Below, in pieces: positions 44,502 to 54,315 of a DNA stretch of 64,000 nucleotides (the first letter of the stretch is position 1; each line of letters opens with the position of its first letter). The notes beneath the pieces were generated by a model. That model saw nothing but the letters and a program-made list of their open reading frames with translations, was not told the DNA's origin and searched no databases. Source of the stretch: Pseudomonas sp. Leaf48 (GTDB lineage Bacteria; Pseudomonadota; Gammaproteobacteria; Pseudomonadales; Pseudomonadaceae); contig NZ_LMLH01000012.1 in assembly GCF_001421885.1 (NCBI RefSeq), positions 209,905 through 273,904 of the forward strand. The letters are read 5' to 3'. The position numbers and the translations under genes were made by a program.

Positions 44502-45335
44502 ATGAACGCAGCTATCCATGTCGATCATCTGAACAAGACCTTTGCGCGTAAGACCGCACTGGTCGACCTCGAACTGAGCATCGCGGCCGGTGAGATGGTC
44601 GCGCTGATCGGCGCGTCCGGCTCCGGCAAATCCACCTTGTTGCGCCATCTCGCGGGCCTGGCCTGTTGCGATAAAAACAACGGTGGCAGCGTCAAAGTGC
44701 TGGGGCGGGAAGTACAGGCGAGCGGACGGCTCAATGGCAAGGTGCGCCGCTTGCGCGCCGACATCGGCTACATCTTCCAGCAGTTCAACCTGGTCAATCG
44801 CCTGAGCGTGCTCGACAACGTGCTGCTCGGTTGCCTGGGCCGCATGCCGCGCTGGCGTGGCAACCTGGGCCTGTTCAATGCCGAGGAAAAACAGTTCGCC
44901 ATGGAGTCCCTGGCCCGCGTCGGCCTGGCTGACCTCGCCGCACAGCGCGCCTCGACCCTGTCAGGTGGGCAGCAGCAACGCGTGGCGATTGCCCGTGCGC
45001 TGACCCAGCGTGCCGAAGTCATCCTTGCGGACGAGCCGATCGCCTCTCTGGATCCGGAATCGGCGCGCAAGGTCATGGAAATCCTCGCCGACATCAATCG
45101 CCGCGACGGCAAGACCGTGGTGGTGACCCTGCATCAGGTCGACTACGCCACCCGCTATTGCCCGCGCGCCGTGGCGCTGAAGGCCGGTCGGATTCATTTC
45201 GATGGCCCGGGTACTGAGCTCAGTGGCGCGTTCCTCAACGATCTGTACGGTGCCGACATCGACACCAGCCTCATGTGCTCCGAGCCTTCCCGTCACAACG
45301 AAGCTGCACCCCGGCTGGTGCTGGCGCGTGTTTGA
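44502..45335 (+). CDS. phnC: Phosphonate ABC transporter ATPase PhnC
   Basis: PhnC powers phosphonate import with PhnD and PhnE. The 277 residues show Walker [10 protein letters not shown] (about 38-46), the Q-loop [11 protein letters not shown], signature [13 protein letters not shown], Walker [11 protein letters not shown] and H-loop [11 protein letters not shown] 44502 follows CAGAGAAGCC. First gene after the Pho boxes; phnD follows after 43 bases. Confidence 0.96.
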   Translation: MNAAIHVDHLNKTFARKTALVDLELSIAAGEMVALIGASGSGKSTLLRHLAGLACCDKNNGGSVKVLGREVQASGRLNGKVRRLRADIGYIFQQFNLVNRLSVLDNVLLGCLGRMPRWRGNLGLFNAEEKQFAMESLARVGLADLAAQRASTLSGGQQQRVAIARALTQRAEVILADEPIASLDPESARKVMEILADINRRDGKTVVVTLHQVDYATRYCPRAVALKAGRIHFDGPGTELSGAFLNDLYGADIDTSLMCSEPSRHNEAAPRLVLARV

Positions 45336-45378
45336 TCACTCCGGATTCCCCAACCGTTCACCCTCAGGAAACTTTTCC

Positions 45379-46392
45379 ATGTTGAACCGTATCGGTCGCG
45401 TTTTTGCTGGTGCAGCACTGCTCACCGGTTGTTTGATGGGCACCGCCCAGGCTGAAGAAAAAGCCATCAACTTCGGCATCATGTCCACCGAGTCTTCGCA
45501 AAACCTCAAGAGCGTCTGGCAGCCATTCCTCGATGACATGCAGAAGCAAACCGGCTTGAAGATCAACGCCACATTCGCTTCCGACTATGCCGGCCTGATC
45601 CAGGGCATGCGTTTCAACAAGGTCGATGTGGCGTGGCTGGGCAATAAGGCCGCCATCGAAGCCGTGGACCGTTCCAACGGCGAGATCTTCGCCCAGACCG
45701 CTGCAGCCAGTGGCGCTGCCGGTTACTGGAGCGTGTTGATCGCGCGCAAAGACAGCCCGATCAACTCGGTCGACGACATGCTCAAAGACGCCAAGAACCT
45801 GACCTTCGGCAACGGTGATCCGAACTCCACCTCGGGCTATCTGGTGCCGGGCTACTACGTGTTCGCCAAGAACAACGTCGATGCTGCCACCGCGTTCAAG
45901 CGCACGCTCAATTCCAGCCATGAGGTCAACGCCTTGAGCGTGGCCAAGGGGCAACTGGATGTGGCGACGTTCAACACCGAAAGCTGGGATCGCCTGGAAG
46001 TCACCCAGCCCGACAAAGCTGCGCTGCTGAAAGTGATCTGGAAGTCGCCGCTGATCCCTGCCGACCCGTTGGTGTGGAGCAAAGCGCTGAGTGACAGCGA
46101 GAAGAGCAAGATCCGCGATTTCATCTTCAGCTACGGCGACACCGACGAAGAGAAAGCGGTGCTCAAGGGCATGCAACTGGGCATGTTCCTGAAGTCCAGC
46201 GACGACCAGTTGCTGCCGATTCGTCAGCTCGAGTTGTTCAAGCAACGCACCACGATCACTGCGGACACCAAGCTTGATGCGGCCGATAAAACCAAAAAAC
46301 TGGCCGAGATCGATGCCGAGCTGGCGAAGCTGCAAGAGCGCATCACCTTGCTCGACAAAACCGCCGACAAAAAATCCGCAGCCAACGGCTAA
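45379..46392 (+). CDS. phnD: Phosphonate-binding protein PhnD
   Basis: PhnD is the periplasmic solute receptor for phosphonates. ATG 45379 (AGGAAACTTTTCC upstream) gives 337 residues with a signal peptide (about 1-24, ending AQA). The mature part begins INFGIMSTESSQNLKSVW, typical of PhnD. The C-terminus is a Lys-rich coiled-coil extension (about 290-337). Longer in-frame starts lie inside phnC and are rejected. Confidence 0.95.
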   Translation: MLNRIGRVFAGAALLTGCLMGTAQAEEKAINFGIMSTESSQNLKSVWQPFLDDMQKQTGLKINATFASDYAGLIQGMRFNKVDVAWLGNKAAIEAVDRSNGEIFAQTAAASGAAGYWSVLIARKDSPINSVDDMLKDAKNLTFGNGDPNSTSGYLVPGYYVFAKNNVDAATAFKRTLNSSHEVNALSVAKGQLDVATFNTESWDRLEVTQPDKAALLKVIWKSPLIPADPLVWSKALSDSEKSKIRDFIFSYGDTDEEKAVLKGMQLGMFLKSSDDQLLPIRQLELFKQRTTITADTKLDAADKTKKLAEIDAELAKLQERITLLDKTADKKSAANG

Positions 46393-46396
46393 CCCC

Positions 46397-46511
46397 GGTA
46401 GGAGCGAGCCTGCTCCGGGCGGCGTTCCGTCGATGAACGTATGGACACCGCGTTTCTCCCGGTTTCCCGCGTCATCGTTGACGACCATCGCGAGCAGGCT
46501 CGCTCCTGCAG
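46397..46511. repeat. REP pair between phnD and phnE
   Basis: GGTAGGAGCGAGCCTGCTCC and the inverted arm ending GGCTCGCTCCTGCAG enclose about 70 bases. Located inside an operon, it may stabilise the phnCD mRNA end and so favour the binding protein over the permease. Confidence 0.85.
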
Positions 46512-46541
46512 GTTCTGCATTACGCAATCTAGAGAACCCTC

Positions 46542-47324
46542 ATGACCACTCTGCACGCTGAAGCTGTTGGAAAGCGTACCTGGCCGCAATACGCCGCTTG
46601 GGGCCTGTTTCTGGTCCTGCTGGCCTGGGCCTGGCACGGCGCTGAAATGAATCCGATGGCGTTGTACCGCGACTCGGGAAACATGGCGACGTTCGCCGGG
46701 GACTTCTTCCCGCCGGATTTCCATGAATGGCGCATGTACCTCAAGGAAATGCTCGTCACCGTACAAATCGCCCTGTGGGGCACGGTGCTGGCGATTGTCT
46801 GCTCGGTGCCGCTGGGCATTCTCTGCTCGGAAAACATCACACCGTGGTGGATCCACCAACCGCTGCGCCGGGTGATGGATGCGTTCCGCTCGATCAACGA
46901 AATGGTCTTCGCCATGTTGTTCGTGGTGGCCGTCGGGCTGGGGCCGTTTGCCGGGGTATTGGCGCTGTGGATCAGCACCACCGGCGTACTCGCCAAGCTG
47001 TTCGCCGAAGCCGTCGAAGCGATTGATCCCGGCCCGGTCGAAGGCGTTCGCGCCACTGGTGCCAGTGCCTTGCAAGAGGTGATCTACGGCGTGATTCCGC
47101 AAGTGATGCCGCTGTGGGTGTCCTACGCGTTGTACCGCTTCGAGGCCAACGTGCGTTCGGCGACGGTGGTGGGAATGGTCGGCGCAGGCGGGATAGGCGT
47201 GATTCTGTGGGAGAACATCCGCGCCTTCCAGTTCACGCAGACCTGCGCCGTGCTGCTGGTGATCATCGTCATCGTCAGCCTGATCGACATCCTGTCGCAA
47301 CGCCTGCGCAAGCAGTTCATCTGA
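46542..47324 (+). CDS. phnE: Phosphonate ABC transporter permease PhnE
   Basis: PhnE is the membrane channel of the transporter. The 260 residues hold about six hydrophobic helices; the EAA-type loop is [20 protein letters not shown] (about 163-182), and the C-terminal [20 protein letters not shown] is typical. ATG 46542 is 30 bases after the REP element. Confidence 0.95.
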   Translation: MTTLHAEAVGKRTWPQYAAWGLFLVLLAWAWHGAEMNPMALYRDSGNMATFAGDFFPPDFHEWRMYLKEMLVTVQIALWGTVLAIVCSVPLGILCSENITPWWIHQPLRRVMDAFRSINEMVFAMLFVVAVGLGPFAGVLALWISTTGVLAKLFAEAVEAIDPGPVEGVRATGASALQEVIYGVIPQVMPLWVSYALYRFEANVRSATVVGMVGAGGIGVILWENIRAFQFTQTCAVLLVIIVIVSLIDILSQRLRKQFI

Positions 47325-47337
47325 CTTTTTCGGAGGG

Positions 47338-47358
47338 GTGCCCCCGGGCGCTTTTTTT
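47338..47358 (+). terminator. Terminator-like hairpin between phnE and phnF
   Basis: GTGCCC (47338-47343) pairs with GGGCGC (47346-47351, one G-T pair), followed by seven T residues. The phnF ATG is 5 bases after the T run, so part of the transcript could end here and C-P lyase genes be expressed at a lower level than the transporter. Confidence 0.5.
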
Positions 47359-47363
47359 AAAGC

Positions 47364-48068
47364 ATGCAGTTGTCTAGACAAGATGAGCCGGTGTACCGCG
47401 AATTGGCCGACATCCTGCGGCGGGAGCTGGCGGAGTACCGCGCCGGGGATTTCCTGCCGGGCGAGGTGATGCTGGCCGAGCGCTTCGGCGTCAATCGCCA
47501 CACCTTGCGCCGTGCCATCGATGAACTGGTGTTCGAAGGCAGCCTGTTGCGCCGCCAGGGCAAAGGTACCCAAGTGCTGGAGCGGCCGCTGATTTATTCG
47601 ATGACCGCCGACAGTGCCTACAGCCAGTCGCTGTCGGCCCAGGGGCATGGCGTCGAAGCATTGTTGCTCAAGCGCCGTTACTGCTTTGCCAGCCGCGAAG
47701 AAGCCCAATATCTGGGCATCGCCGAGATGGCGCCGATGATCGAATTGCAGACCTTGCGCAAGCTCGACAATCAACCGGTCAGCCTGATCCGCCATCGCTA
47801 CTGCGCCACTCACGCGCCGCTGCTGGCCGACTACGTCGGTGGCTCTTTGCGCAAATACCTGAGCGAACGGGACCTGCCGCTGACCCGTACCCAGAGCCTG
47901 ATCGGCGCCCGATTGCCCAACCGCGAAGAAGCCGCGCTGCTGATGATGCCCCGGCATCTGCCGGCGCTGAGTGTCTTCACCCTTTCCCGCGACCGCGACG
48001 GCCGTGCGGTGGAGCTGGCCCAGTCCACCAGCCGTTCGGATCGCTTCCAGTACCAGGTCGTCACCTGA
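47364..48068 (+). CDS. phnF: Phosphonate operon GntR-family regulator PhnF
   Basis: PhnF is a HutC-subfamily repressor-type regulator. The 234 residues consist of an N-terminal winged helix (about 10-72, MLAERFGVNRHTLRRAIDEL) and a UTRA ligand-binding domain (about 90-230). It lies between the transporter and catalytic genes and shares one base with phnG. Confidence 0.93.
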   Translation: MQLSRQDEPVYRELADILRRELAEYRAGDFLPGEVMLAERFGVNRHTLRRAIDELVFEGSLLRRQGKGTQVLERPLIYSMTADSAYSQSLSAQGHGVEALLLKRRYCFASREEAQYLGIAEMAPMIELQTLRKLDNQPVSLIRHRYCATHAPLLADYVGGSLRKYLSERDLPLTRTQSLIGARLPNREEAALLMMPRHLPALSVFTLSRDRDGRAVELAQSTSRSDRFQYQVVT

Positions 48069-48079
48069 TGGAGAATGCC

Positions 48080-48529
48080 ATGCAAAACCCTGTTCCTCAC
48101 GCCGAACGGCAGCACTGGATCGGCGTACTGGCCCGCGCCCGTCGCAGTGAATTGCAGCCCTTTGAGGATGCGCTGCGCGACGTTGAGTACCAACTGATCC
48201 GCGCCCCGGAAATCGGCATGACCCTGGTCCGTGGCCGCATGGGCGGCAATGGCGCGCCGTTCAACGTCGGCGAAATGAGCGTGACCCGCTGCGTGGTGCG
48301 CCTGGCCGATGGCCGCACCGGCTACAGCTATCTGGCGGGGCGCGACAAGGTTCACGCCGAACTGGCCGCCCTGGCCGACGCGCATTTGCAGGGCGTGCAA
48401 CAACGCCATTGGCTGGCGGACATGATCACGCCTCTGGCTGGCGCTCAAGCTGAGCGCCGGGCACAAAAAGAGGCGGAAACCGCCGCCACCAAAGTCGAAT
48501 TTTTCACCCTCGTGCGAGGAGAAAACTGA
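48080..48529 (+). CDS. phnG: C-P lyase subunit PhnG
   Basis: PhnG is part of the PhnGHIJ core that forms the C-P lyase. ATG 48080 has GGAG 6 bases upstream and gives 149 residues; an ATG at 48068, overlapping the phnF stop, would add four. RHYWIGVLARARR-like start, RGRMGGNGAPFNVGEMSVTRCVVRL (in two parts) and the basic C-terminus are typical. Confidence 0.94.
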   Translation: MQNPVPHAERQHWIGVLARARRSELQPFEDALRDVEYQLIRAPEIGMTLVRGRMGGNGAPFNVGEMSVTRCVVRLADGRTGYSYLAGRDKVHAELAALADAHLQGVQQRHWLADMITPLAGAQAERRAQKEAETAATKVEFFTLVRGEN

Positions 48530-49119
48530 TGAGCGCACAGCTGTTGCAACCGGCCTTCAGCGACCCGGTGCTGGATGCCCAGCGCGGATTTCGCGCTGCA
48601 CTCAAGGCCTTGGCCGGTCCCGGTCTGATCCAGACGTTGCACCCCACGCCGACCCTTGAAGGCCTGGCACCCGCGACATATGCACTGTGCCTGGCAATGT
48701 TCGATGTCGACACACCGCTGTGGCTGGCGCCGTCCTTCGACACACCGCTGATCCGCGCCAACCTGGCGTTCCACTGTGGTTGCCCGCTGACGACCCAGCG
48801 TGAAGACGCGCGATTCGCCTTGCTTGCCACCGAGGATCTGCTCGACCTGAGCGGTTTCGACACCGGCAATGATCGTTATCCCGACCAGTCCTGCACTTTG
48901 TTCATTCAGCTGCCCAGTCTCGATGGCGGGGCAGGGCTGAAGTGGCGTGGACCGGGGATTGAAAGCGAACACGACGTGGCGCTGCCGGTAGCCGATGGCT
49001 TGTGGCGCGAACGTGAACGTCGCAACGAATTTCCCCGTGGCCTCGACCTGTTTTTCACTGCCGGCCACGACCTGATCGGTTTGCCGCGCAGTACCCGCAT
49101 CGCAGAGGAGCGTGCCTGA
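48529..49119 (+). CDS. phnH: C-P lyase subunit PhnH
   Basis: PhnH is the PLP-transferase-fold (without PLP) homodimer of the C-P lyase core. The 196 residues contain DAQRGFRAALKALAGPG near the start and the C-terminal FPRGLDLFFTAGHDLIGLPR. Shares one base with both phnG and phnI. Confidence 0.95.
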   Translation: MSAQLLQPAFSDPVLDAQRGFRAALKALAGPGLIQTLHPTPTLEGLAPATYALCLAMFDVDTPLWLAPSFDTPLIRANLAFHCGCPLTTQREDARFALLATEDLLDLSGFDTGNDRYPDQSCTLFIQLPSLDGGAGLKWRGPGIESEHDVALPVADGLWRERERRNEFPRGLDLFFTAGHDLIGLPRSTRIAEERA

Positions 49120-50195
49120 TGTACGTAGCCGTCAAGGGTGGCGAACAGGCCATCGACAATGCCCACCGCCTGCTGGCAAAAAAACGTCGGGGCGATACCG
49201 CAGTCACTGAGTTGAGTGTCGAGCAGATCCGTCAGCAACTGCCGCTGGCAGTGGCGCGGGTGATGAGCGAAGGCTCGCTGTACGACGAAGAACTCGCCGC
49301 GCTGGCGATCAAGCAAGCGGCGGGGGATCTGGTGGAAGCAATCTTCCTGCTGCGCGCCTACCGCACCACGTTGCCGCGCTTCAACCCGAGCCTGCCGATC
49401 GATACCCAGAGCATGCAGCTCAGCCGACGCTTGTCCGCGACCTTCAAGGACGTGCCGGGCGGGCAACTGCTGGGGCCGACCTTCGATTACACCCACCGTC
49501 TGCTGGACTTTGCCTTGCTGGCCGAAGGCGAATATCCGGGGCCGCAAACCACGCCGAATGCCAGCCTCGAAGCGTGCCCGCGAGTCCTCGGTTTGCTGGC
49601 GCAGGAAGGCCTGATCAAGACCGAATCCGACAGCGGCGAAAGCGTGGCCGACATCACCCGCGACCCGCTGGAGTTGCCCGCCAGTCGCGCTCAACGCCTG
49701 CAAGCCCTGGCCCGTGGCGACGAAGGTTTCCTGTTGGCGCTGGGCTATTCGACCCAACGCGGTTATGGCCGCAACCACCCCTTCGCGGGTGAAATCCGCA
49801 TCGGCGAAGTCGAGGTCTGGATCGACCCTGAAGAGCTGGGTTTTGCGATCAACCTGGGCAGCATCGAAGTCACCGAGTGCGAGATGGTCAACCAGTTCGT
49901 CGGCTCGGCCACGGAGCTGGCGCAGTTCACTCGCGGCTACGGCCTGGCCTTCGGACACGCCGAGCGCAAGGCCATGGGCATGGCGCTGGTGGACCGTGCG
50001 TTGCGCGCCGACGAATACAACGAAGAAGTTGTTTCCCCGGCGCAGCAGGAAGAATTCGTGCTGATGCACTGCGACAACGTCGAGGCCGCCGGCTTCGTCT
50101 CGCACCTCAAGCTGCCTCACTACGTCGACTTCCAGGCCGAACTGGAACTGATCCGCAAACTGCGCAAGCCTGCCGAGGGCCAAAACCATGAATGA
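49119..50195 (+). CDS. phnI: C-P lyase subunit PhnI
   Basis: PhnI is the nucleosidase that, with PhnG, H and L, transfers the phosphonate to ribose C1 of ATP, releasing adenine. The 358-residue protein begins MYVAVKGGEQAIDNAH and holds conserved LGYSTQRGYGRNHPFAGEIR (in 205-225) and FGHAERKAMGMALVDRAL. Overlaps phnJ by 8 bases. Confidence 0.96.
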   Translation: MYVAVKGGEQAIDNAHRLLAKKRRGDTAVTELSVEQIRQQLPLAVARVMSEGSLYDEELAALAIKQAAGDLVEAIFLLRAYRTTLPRFNPSLPIDTQSMQLSRRLSATFKDVPGGQLLGPTFDYTHRLLDFALLAEGEYPGPQTTPNASLEACPRVLGLLAQEGLIKTESDSGESVADITRDPLELPASRAQRLQALARGDEGFLLALGYSTQRGYGRNHPFAGEIRIGEVEVWIDPEELGFAINLGSIEVTECEMVNQFVGSATELAQFTRGYGLAFGHAERKAMGMALVDRALRADEYNEEVVSPAQQEEFVLMHCDNVEAAGFVSHLKLPHYVDFQAELELIRKLRKPAEGQNHE

Positions 50196-51060
50196 CGTGA
50201 GCCAGGCACCCGTGCGCGATGCGGCGTACAACTTCGCCTACCTCGATGAACAGACCAAACGCATGATCCGCCGCGCCTTGCTCAAGGCCGTGGCGATCCC
50301 CGGTTATCAGGTGCCGTTCGGTGGTCGCGAGATGCCGCTGCCTTACGGTTGGGGCACCGGTGGCATGCAGTTGACCGCCGCGATTCTCGGTGACGAAGAC
50401 GTGCTCAAGGTCATCGATCAGGGCGCCGACGACACCACCAACGCCGTGTCGATCCGCCGCTTCTTCGCCCGCACCGCAGGCGTCGAAACCACCGAAAGCA
50501 CGCCTGACGCGACGGTGATCCAGACCCGTCACCGCATCCCGGAAACCCCGCTGCACGCCGATCAGATCATGGTTTACCAGGTGCCGATTCCGGAGCCGCT
50601 GCGCTTCATCGAACCGTCGGAAACCGAGACCCGGACCATGCACGCCCTCAACGATTACGGGGTCATGCACGTCAAGCTTTACGAAGACATCGCGACCTTC
50701 GGCCATATCGCCACGGCGTACGCCTACCCGGTGATGGTCGACGAGCGCTACGTGATGGACCCGTCGCCGATCCCCAAATTCGACAACCCGAAGCTCGACA
50801 TGAGCCCGGCGCTGATGTTGTTCGGCGCTGGCCGCGAGAAGCGTCTGTACGCGGTGCCGCCTTACACCAAGGTCACCAGCCTCGACTTCGAGGATCATCC
50901 CTTCGAAGCGCAGAAGTGGGAAGCGTGCTGCGCGATTTGTGGCAGCCGTGAATCGTTCCTCGACGAGCTGATTCTCGACGACGCCGGCACCCAGAGCTTC
51001 GTCTGTTCCGACACTTATTACTGCGCCCAGCGCGTCAGCCAGCAGGAGCAGGGCCAATGA
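50188..51060 (+). CDS. phnJ: C-P lyase radical SAM subunit PhnJ
   Basis: PhnJ cleaves the carbon-phosphorus bond by radical SAM chemistry. The 290 residues carry the unusual Cys-x2-Cys-x21-Cys cluster motif (Cys248, Cys251, Cys273), and Cys279 matches the thiyl-forming cysteine of E. coli PhnJ. The N-terminus GYNFAYLDE-like and PLPYGWGTGGMQLTAAILG are typical. Overlaps phnK by 4 bases. Confidence 0.97.
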   Translation: MNDVSQAPVRDAAYNFAYLDEQTKRMIRRALLKAVAIPGYQVPFGGREMPLPYGWGTGGMQLTAAILGDEDVLKVIDQGADDTTNAVSIRRFFARTAGVETTESTPDATVIQTRHRIPETPLHADQIMVYQVPIPEPLRFIEPSETETRTMHALNDYGVMHVKLYEDIATFGHIATAYAYPVMVDERYVMDPSPIPKFDNPKLDMSPALMLFGAGREKRLYAVPPYTKVTSLDFEDHPFEAQKWEACCAICGSRESFLDELILDDAGTQSFVCSDTYYCAQRVSQQEQGQ

Positions 51061-51863
51061 ACCAGGCGCTGAAAAACGATCTGTCCGTGTCCACTGAACC
51101 GCTGCTGCGAGTGCGTGATCTGTCGCTGTTGTACGGGCCGGAAAAGGGCTGCCAAGACGTCAGTTTCGACCTGTACCCCGGTGAAGTATTGGGAATTGTC
51201 GGCGAATCCGGCTCGGGCAAATCCACCTTGCTCTCGCTGCTCAGCGGCCGCCTGCCGCCGCAGCGCGGCAGCATCGGTTACCGCGACAAACAGGACCAAT
51301 GGCTGGACCTGTACAGCGCCAGCGAAGCCGAACGTCGCACCTTGCTGCGCACCGAATGGGGGTTCGTCGAACAGAGCCCGCGTGATGGTTTGCGCATGGG
51401 CGTGTCCGCTGGCGCCAACATCGGTGAGCGCCTGATGGCCCAGGGTGTGCGCAATTATCAGCAGCTGCGCGGGGCCGGCCTCGACTGGTTGAGTCAGGTG
51501 GAAATCGATCCGCAGCGCATCGATGACCTGCCCCGGACCTTCTCCGGCGGCATGCAGCAGCGCCTGCAAATCGCCCGCAATCTGGTGTCGAGTCCACGGT
51601 TGGTGTTCATGGACGAGCCAACCGGTGGCCTCGATGTCTCGGTGCAGGCGCGCTTGCTCGATTTGTTGCGCGGACTGGTGCGTGAACTGGATCTGGCGGT
51701 GGTAATTGTCACCCACGATCTCGCTGTTGCGCGTCTGCTGGCTGACCGTTTGATGGTGATGCGCCGCTCGCGGGTGGTGGAAACCGGGCTGACCGATCAG
51801 ATCCTCGACGATCCGCAGCACCCTTATTCGCAACTGCTGGTGTCGTCGGTGTTGCAGCCGTGA
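51057..51863 (+). CDS. phnK: C-P lyase ABC-type ATPase PhnK
   Basis: PhnK is an ATP-binding subunit that docks onto PhnJ and is needed for C-P cleavage; it is not a transporter part. The 268 residues show Walker A GESGSGKST, signature FSGGMQQRLQIAR, Walker B LVFMDEPTGG and an H-loop VIVTHD. phnL starts 28 bases later. Confidence 0.95.
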   Translation: MNQALKNDLSVSTEPLLRVRDLSLLYGPEKGCQDVSFDLYPGEVLGIVGESGSGKSTLLSLLSGRLPPQRGSIGYRDKQDQWLDLYSASEAERRTLLRTEWGFVEQSPRDGLRMGVSAGANIGERLMAQGVRNYQQLRGAGLDWLSQVEIDPQRIDDLPRTFSGGMQQRLQIARNLVSSPRLVFMDEPTGGLDVSVQARLLDLLRGLVRELDLAVVIVTHDLAVARLLADRLMVMRRSRVVETGLTDQILDDPQHPYSQLLVSSVLQP

Positions 51864-51891
51864 AGCCCCGTTCAATAGTGGAAACCGAGCG

Positions 51892-52611
51892 ATGAATACC
51901 TTGATCGAGGTCCGTGACCTCTCGAAAACTTTCACCCTGCATCAGCAGCACGGCGTGGTCCTCAATGTGTTGCGCGGGATCGATTTCAGTGTGGCGGCCG
52001 GTGAATGCCTGGTGCTGCACGGTCAGTCCGGTGCGGGTAAAAGCACCTTGCTGCGCACCTTGTACGGCAACTATCTGCCCGCAGGCGGCAGCATTCGCGT
52101 GCAGCACGATGGCCAATGGCTGGAGCTGGTGGGCGCCGAACCCCGGGACATCCTGCAAGTGCGTCAGCGCACGTTGGGTTATGTCAGCCAGTTCCTGCGG
52201 GTGATCCCCCGCGTGGCCTGCCTGGACGTGGTCATGGAGCCGGCGCTGGCCCGGGGCTGGGCGAAAGAGCAGGCGCAAGCGCGTGCCGAATCGCTACTCA
52301 GCCGTCTGAACATTCCGCAACGTCTTTGGCAACTGGCGCCCGGCACGTTCTCCGGGGGCGAGCAGCAACGGGTCAACATTGCCCGGGGTTTCATGGTGGC
52401 GTGGCCGGTGATGTTGCTCGACGAGCCGACAGCATCACTCGACGACAACAATCGCCAGGTGGTGCTGGAACTGATGAATGAAGCAAAAGCGGCAGGGGCT
52501 GCACTGATCGGCATCTTCCACGACCGCATCGCCCGTGAAGCGGTCGCCGACCGCCATCTCGACATGACCCCAGCCGCAGTCAGCCAAGAGGAATACGCCG
52601 ATGCCCGTTGA
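51892..52611 (+). CDS. phnL: C-P lyase ABC-type ATPase PhnL
   Basis: PhnL is the second ATPase of the complex. In 239 residues: Walker A GQSGAGKST, signature FSGGEQQRVNIAR, Walker B VMLLDEPTAS, and the H-loop IFHDRI. ATG 51892 has CCGAGCG upstream. Overlaps phnM by 11 bases. Confidence 0.95.
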   Translation: MNTLIEVRDLSKTFTLHQQHGVVLNVLRGIDFSVAAGECLVLHGQSGAGKSTLLRTLYGNYLPAGGSIRVQHDGQWLELVGAEPRDILQVRQRTLGYVSQFLRVIPRVACLDVVMEPALARGWAKEQAQARAESLLSRLNIPQRLWQLAPGTFSGGEQQRVNIARGFMVAWPVMLLDEPTASLDDNNRQVVLELMNEAKAAGAALIGIFHDRIAREAVADRHLDMTPAAVSQEEYADAR

Positions 52612-53746
52612 ACAGATCCTCAGCAATGCCCAACTGGTCACCGCTGACCGTGTGTTCTACGGCACCGTGGTGCTGCGCGACGGCTTGATCGCTGAAGTCT
52701 GCGAAGGTCCGAGCCGCTTGCCTCAGGCGCAAAATCTGCATGGTGATTACCTGCTGCCGGGTCTGGTGGAGTTGCACACCGACAACCTGGAGCGTCACAT
52801 GACCCCGCGCCCCGGTGTGGACTGGCCGTCGGTACCGGCGGTGCTCAGCCACGATGCACAGATCATCGCGGCGGGCATCACCACGGTGTTCGATGCGGTG
52901 TCCATCGGCGACGTAAACCCGAAGGGCAATCGCATGCAGAAATTGCCGGCGATGCTGGAGGCAATCACCAAAGCGTCCGATGCCGGCCTTACCCGCGCCG
53001 AACACCGTTTGCACTTGCGCTGCGAGCTGTGCCACCCGGACACCTTGAGTGTGTTCCGCGATCTTGTGGAAAACCCGCTGGTGCAACTGGTGTCAGTGAT
53101 GGACCACTCGCCGGGCCAGCGCCAGTTTGTGCTGCAATCCAAGTACCGTGAGTACTACATGGGCAAGTACCACCTGACCACGACGCAGATGGATGACTTC
53201 ATCACCCTGCAAATGGCCAACTCGCGGCAGTACAGCGACAGGTATCGTGCGGCGATTGTCGAACACTGTCTGGCCCTTGGCCTGTCGGTGGCCAGTCATG
53301 ATGACGCGACCCTGGCCCACGTCGAGGAGTCGGCGCGCTACGGCATGACCATCGCCGAGTTCCCGACCACGGTCGAGGCGGCGCGCGGATGCCGGGAACG
53401 GGACATGAAAGTATTGATGGGCGCACCGAACATCGTGCGCGGCGGATCGCACTCGGGTAACGTGGCCGCCGCGGAACTGGCGGCCGAAGGCTTGCTGGAT
53501 ATCCTGTCCAGCGATTACTACCCGGCGAGCCTGTTGCAATCGACGTTCGCGCTGGCAGCGCAGAACAATCGCATCGGCCTGGCCGAAGCAGTGCGCATGG
53601 TCAGCCTGAACCCGGCCCGCGCTGCGGGTTTGCATGATCGTGGCGAAATTGCAGCGGGCCTGCGGGCCGATCTGGTGCAAGCACGCAGTCACGACGGTCT
53701 GACGGCGGTTCAACAAGTATGGCGGCAAGCGAAGAGGGTGTACTGA
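52601..53746 (+). CDS. phnM: C-P lyase pathway diphosphatase PhnM
   Basis: PhnM is an amidohydrolase that removes pyrophosphate from alpha-D-ribose 1-methylphosphonate 5-triphosphate. The 381 residues contain the metal-site region LPGLVELHTDNLERHMTPRP, VASHDDATLAHVEE and VLMGAPNIVRGGSHSGN, and the end ADLVQAR. Overlaps phnN by one base. Confidence 0.96.
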   Translation: MPVEQILSNAQLVTADRVFYGTVVLRDGLIAEVCEGPSRLPQAQNLHGDYLLPGLVELHTDNLERHMTPRPGVDWPSVPAVLSHDAQIIAAGITTVFDAVSIGDVNPKGNRMQKLPAMLEAITKASDAGLTRAEHRLHLRCELCHPDTLSVFRDLVENPLVQLVSVMDHSPGQRQFVLQSKYREYYMGKYHLTTTQMDDFITLQMANSRQYSDRYRAAIVEHCLALGLSVASHDDATLAHVEESARYGMTIAEFPTTVEAARGCRERDMKVLMGAPNIVRGGSHSGNVAAAELAAEGLLDILSSDYYPASLLQSTFALAAQNNRIGLAEAVRMVSLNPARAAGLHDRGEIAAGLRADLVQARSHDGLTAVQQVWRQAKRVY

Positions 53747-54315
53747 TGTCGGGCAGGTTGATCTATCTCATCGGACCTTCCGGGTCGGGCAAGGACAGCC
53801 TGTTGGACGCGGCGCGAGGCCGGTTGGCCGAAAGAGGCTGCCGCATCGTGCGGCGGGTCATCACCCGTTCGGCGGAGGCGGTGGGCGAGGCGGCCTTGGG
53901 TGTCAGCCCGCAGCAGTTCGCCGAGATGGAGGCTCAGGGCGCGTTTGCCCTGAGCTGGCACGCCAACGGTTTGTCCTACGGCATCCCGCGGGAAATCGAC
54001 GATTGGCTGAAGGCCGGACAAGATGTGCTGGTCAATGGCTCGCGCGGGCATTTGCACAATGCCCGTGAGCGCTACCCGCACATGCTTGTGGTGCTGCTGA
54101 CCGTGGATCAAGCGGTGTTGCGCGAGCGCTTGCTGGCACGAGGACGGGAGTCCGTGGTGGAAATAGACGCACGGTTGGCGCGCAACACCCGATTCAACCA
54201 AAGCGTACTGGCCGACGACGACCCGATGGTGCATGTCCTCGATAACTCCGGGGCACTGGAAAATACGGTGGAACGCTTGCTCGGCTGCATCGACGAACCC
54301 TCCATATGCGCTTGA
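53746..54315 (+). CDS. phnN: Ribose 1,5-bisphosphate phosphokinase PhnN
   Basis: PhnN phosphorylates ribose 1,5-bisphosphate to PRPP. ATG 53746 shares the A of the phnM stop and gives 189 residues with a guanylate-kinase-like fold: P-loop GPSGSGKDSLL (about 8-18), RRVITRSAE and VLVNGSRGHL. A longer frame within phnM is not used. Overlaps phnP by 10 bases. Confidence 0.95.
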   Translation: MSGRLIYLIGPSGSGKDSLLDAARGRLAERGCRIVRRVITRSAEAVGEAALGVSPQQFAEMEAQGAFALSWHANGLSYGIPREIDDWLKAGQDVLVNGSRGHLHNARERYPHMLVVLLTVDQAVLRERLLARGRESVVEIDARLARNTRFNQSVLADDDPMVHVLDNSGALENTVERLLGCIDEPSICA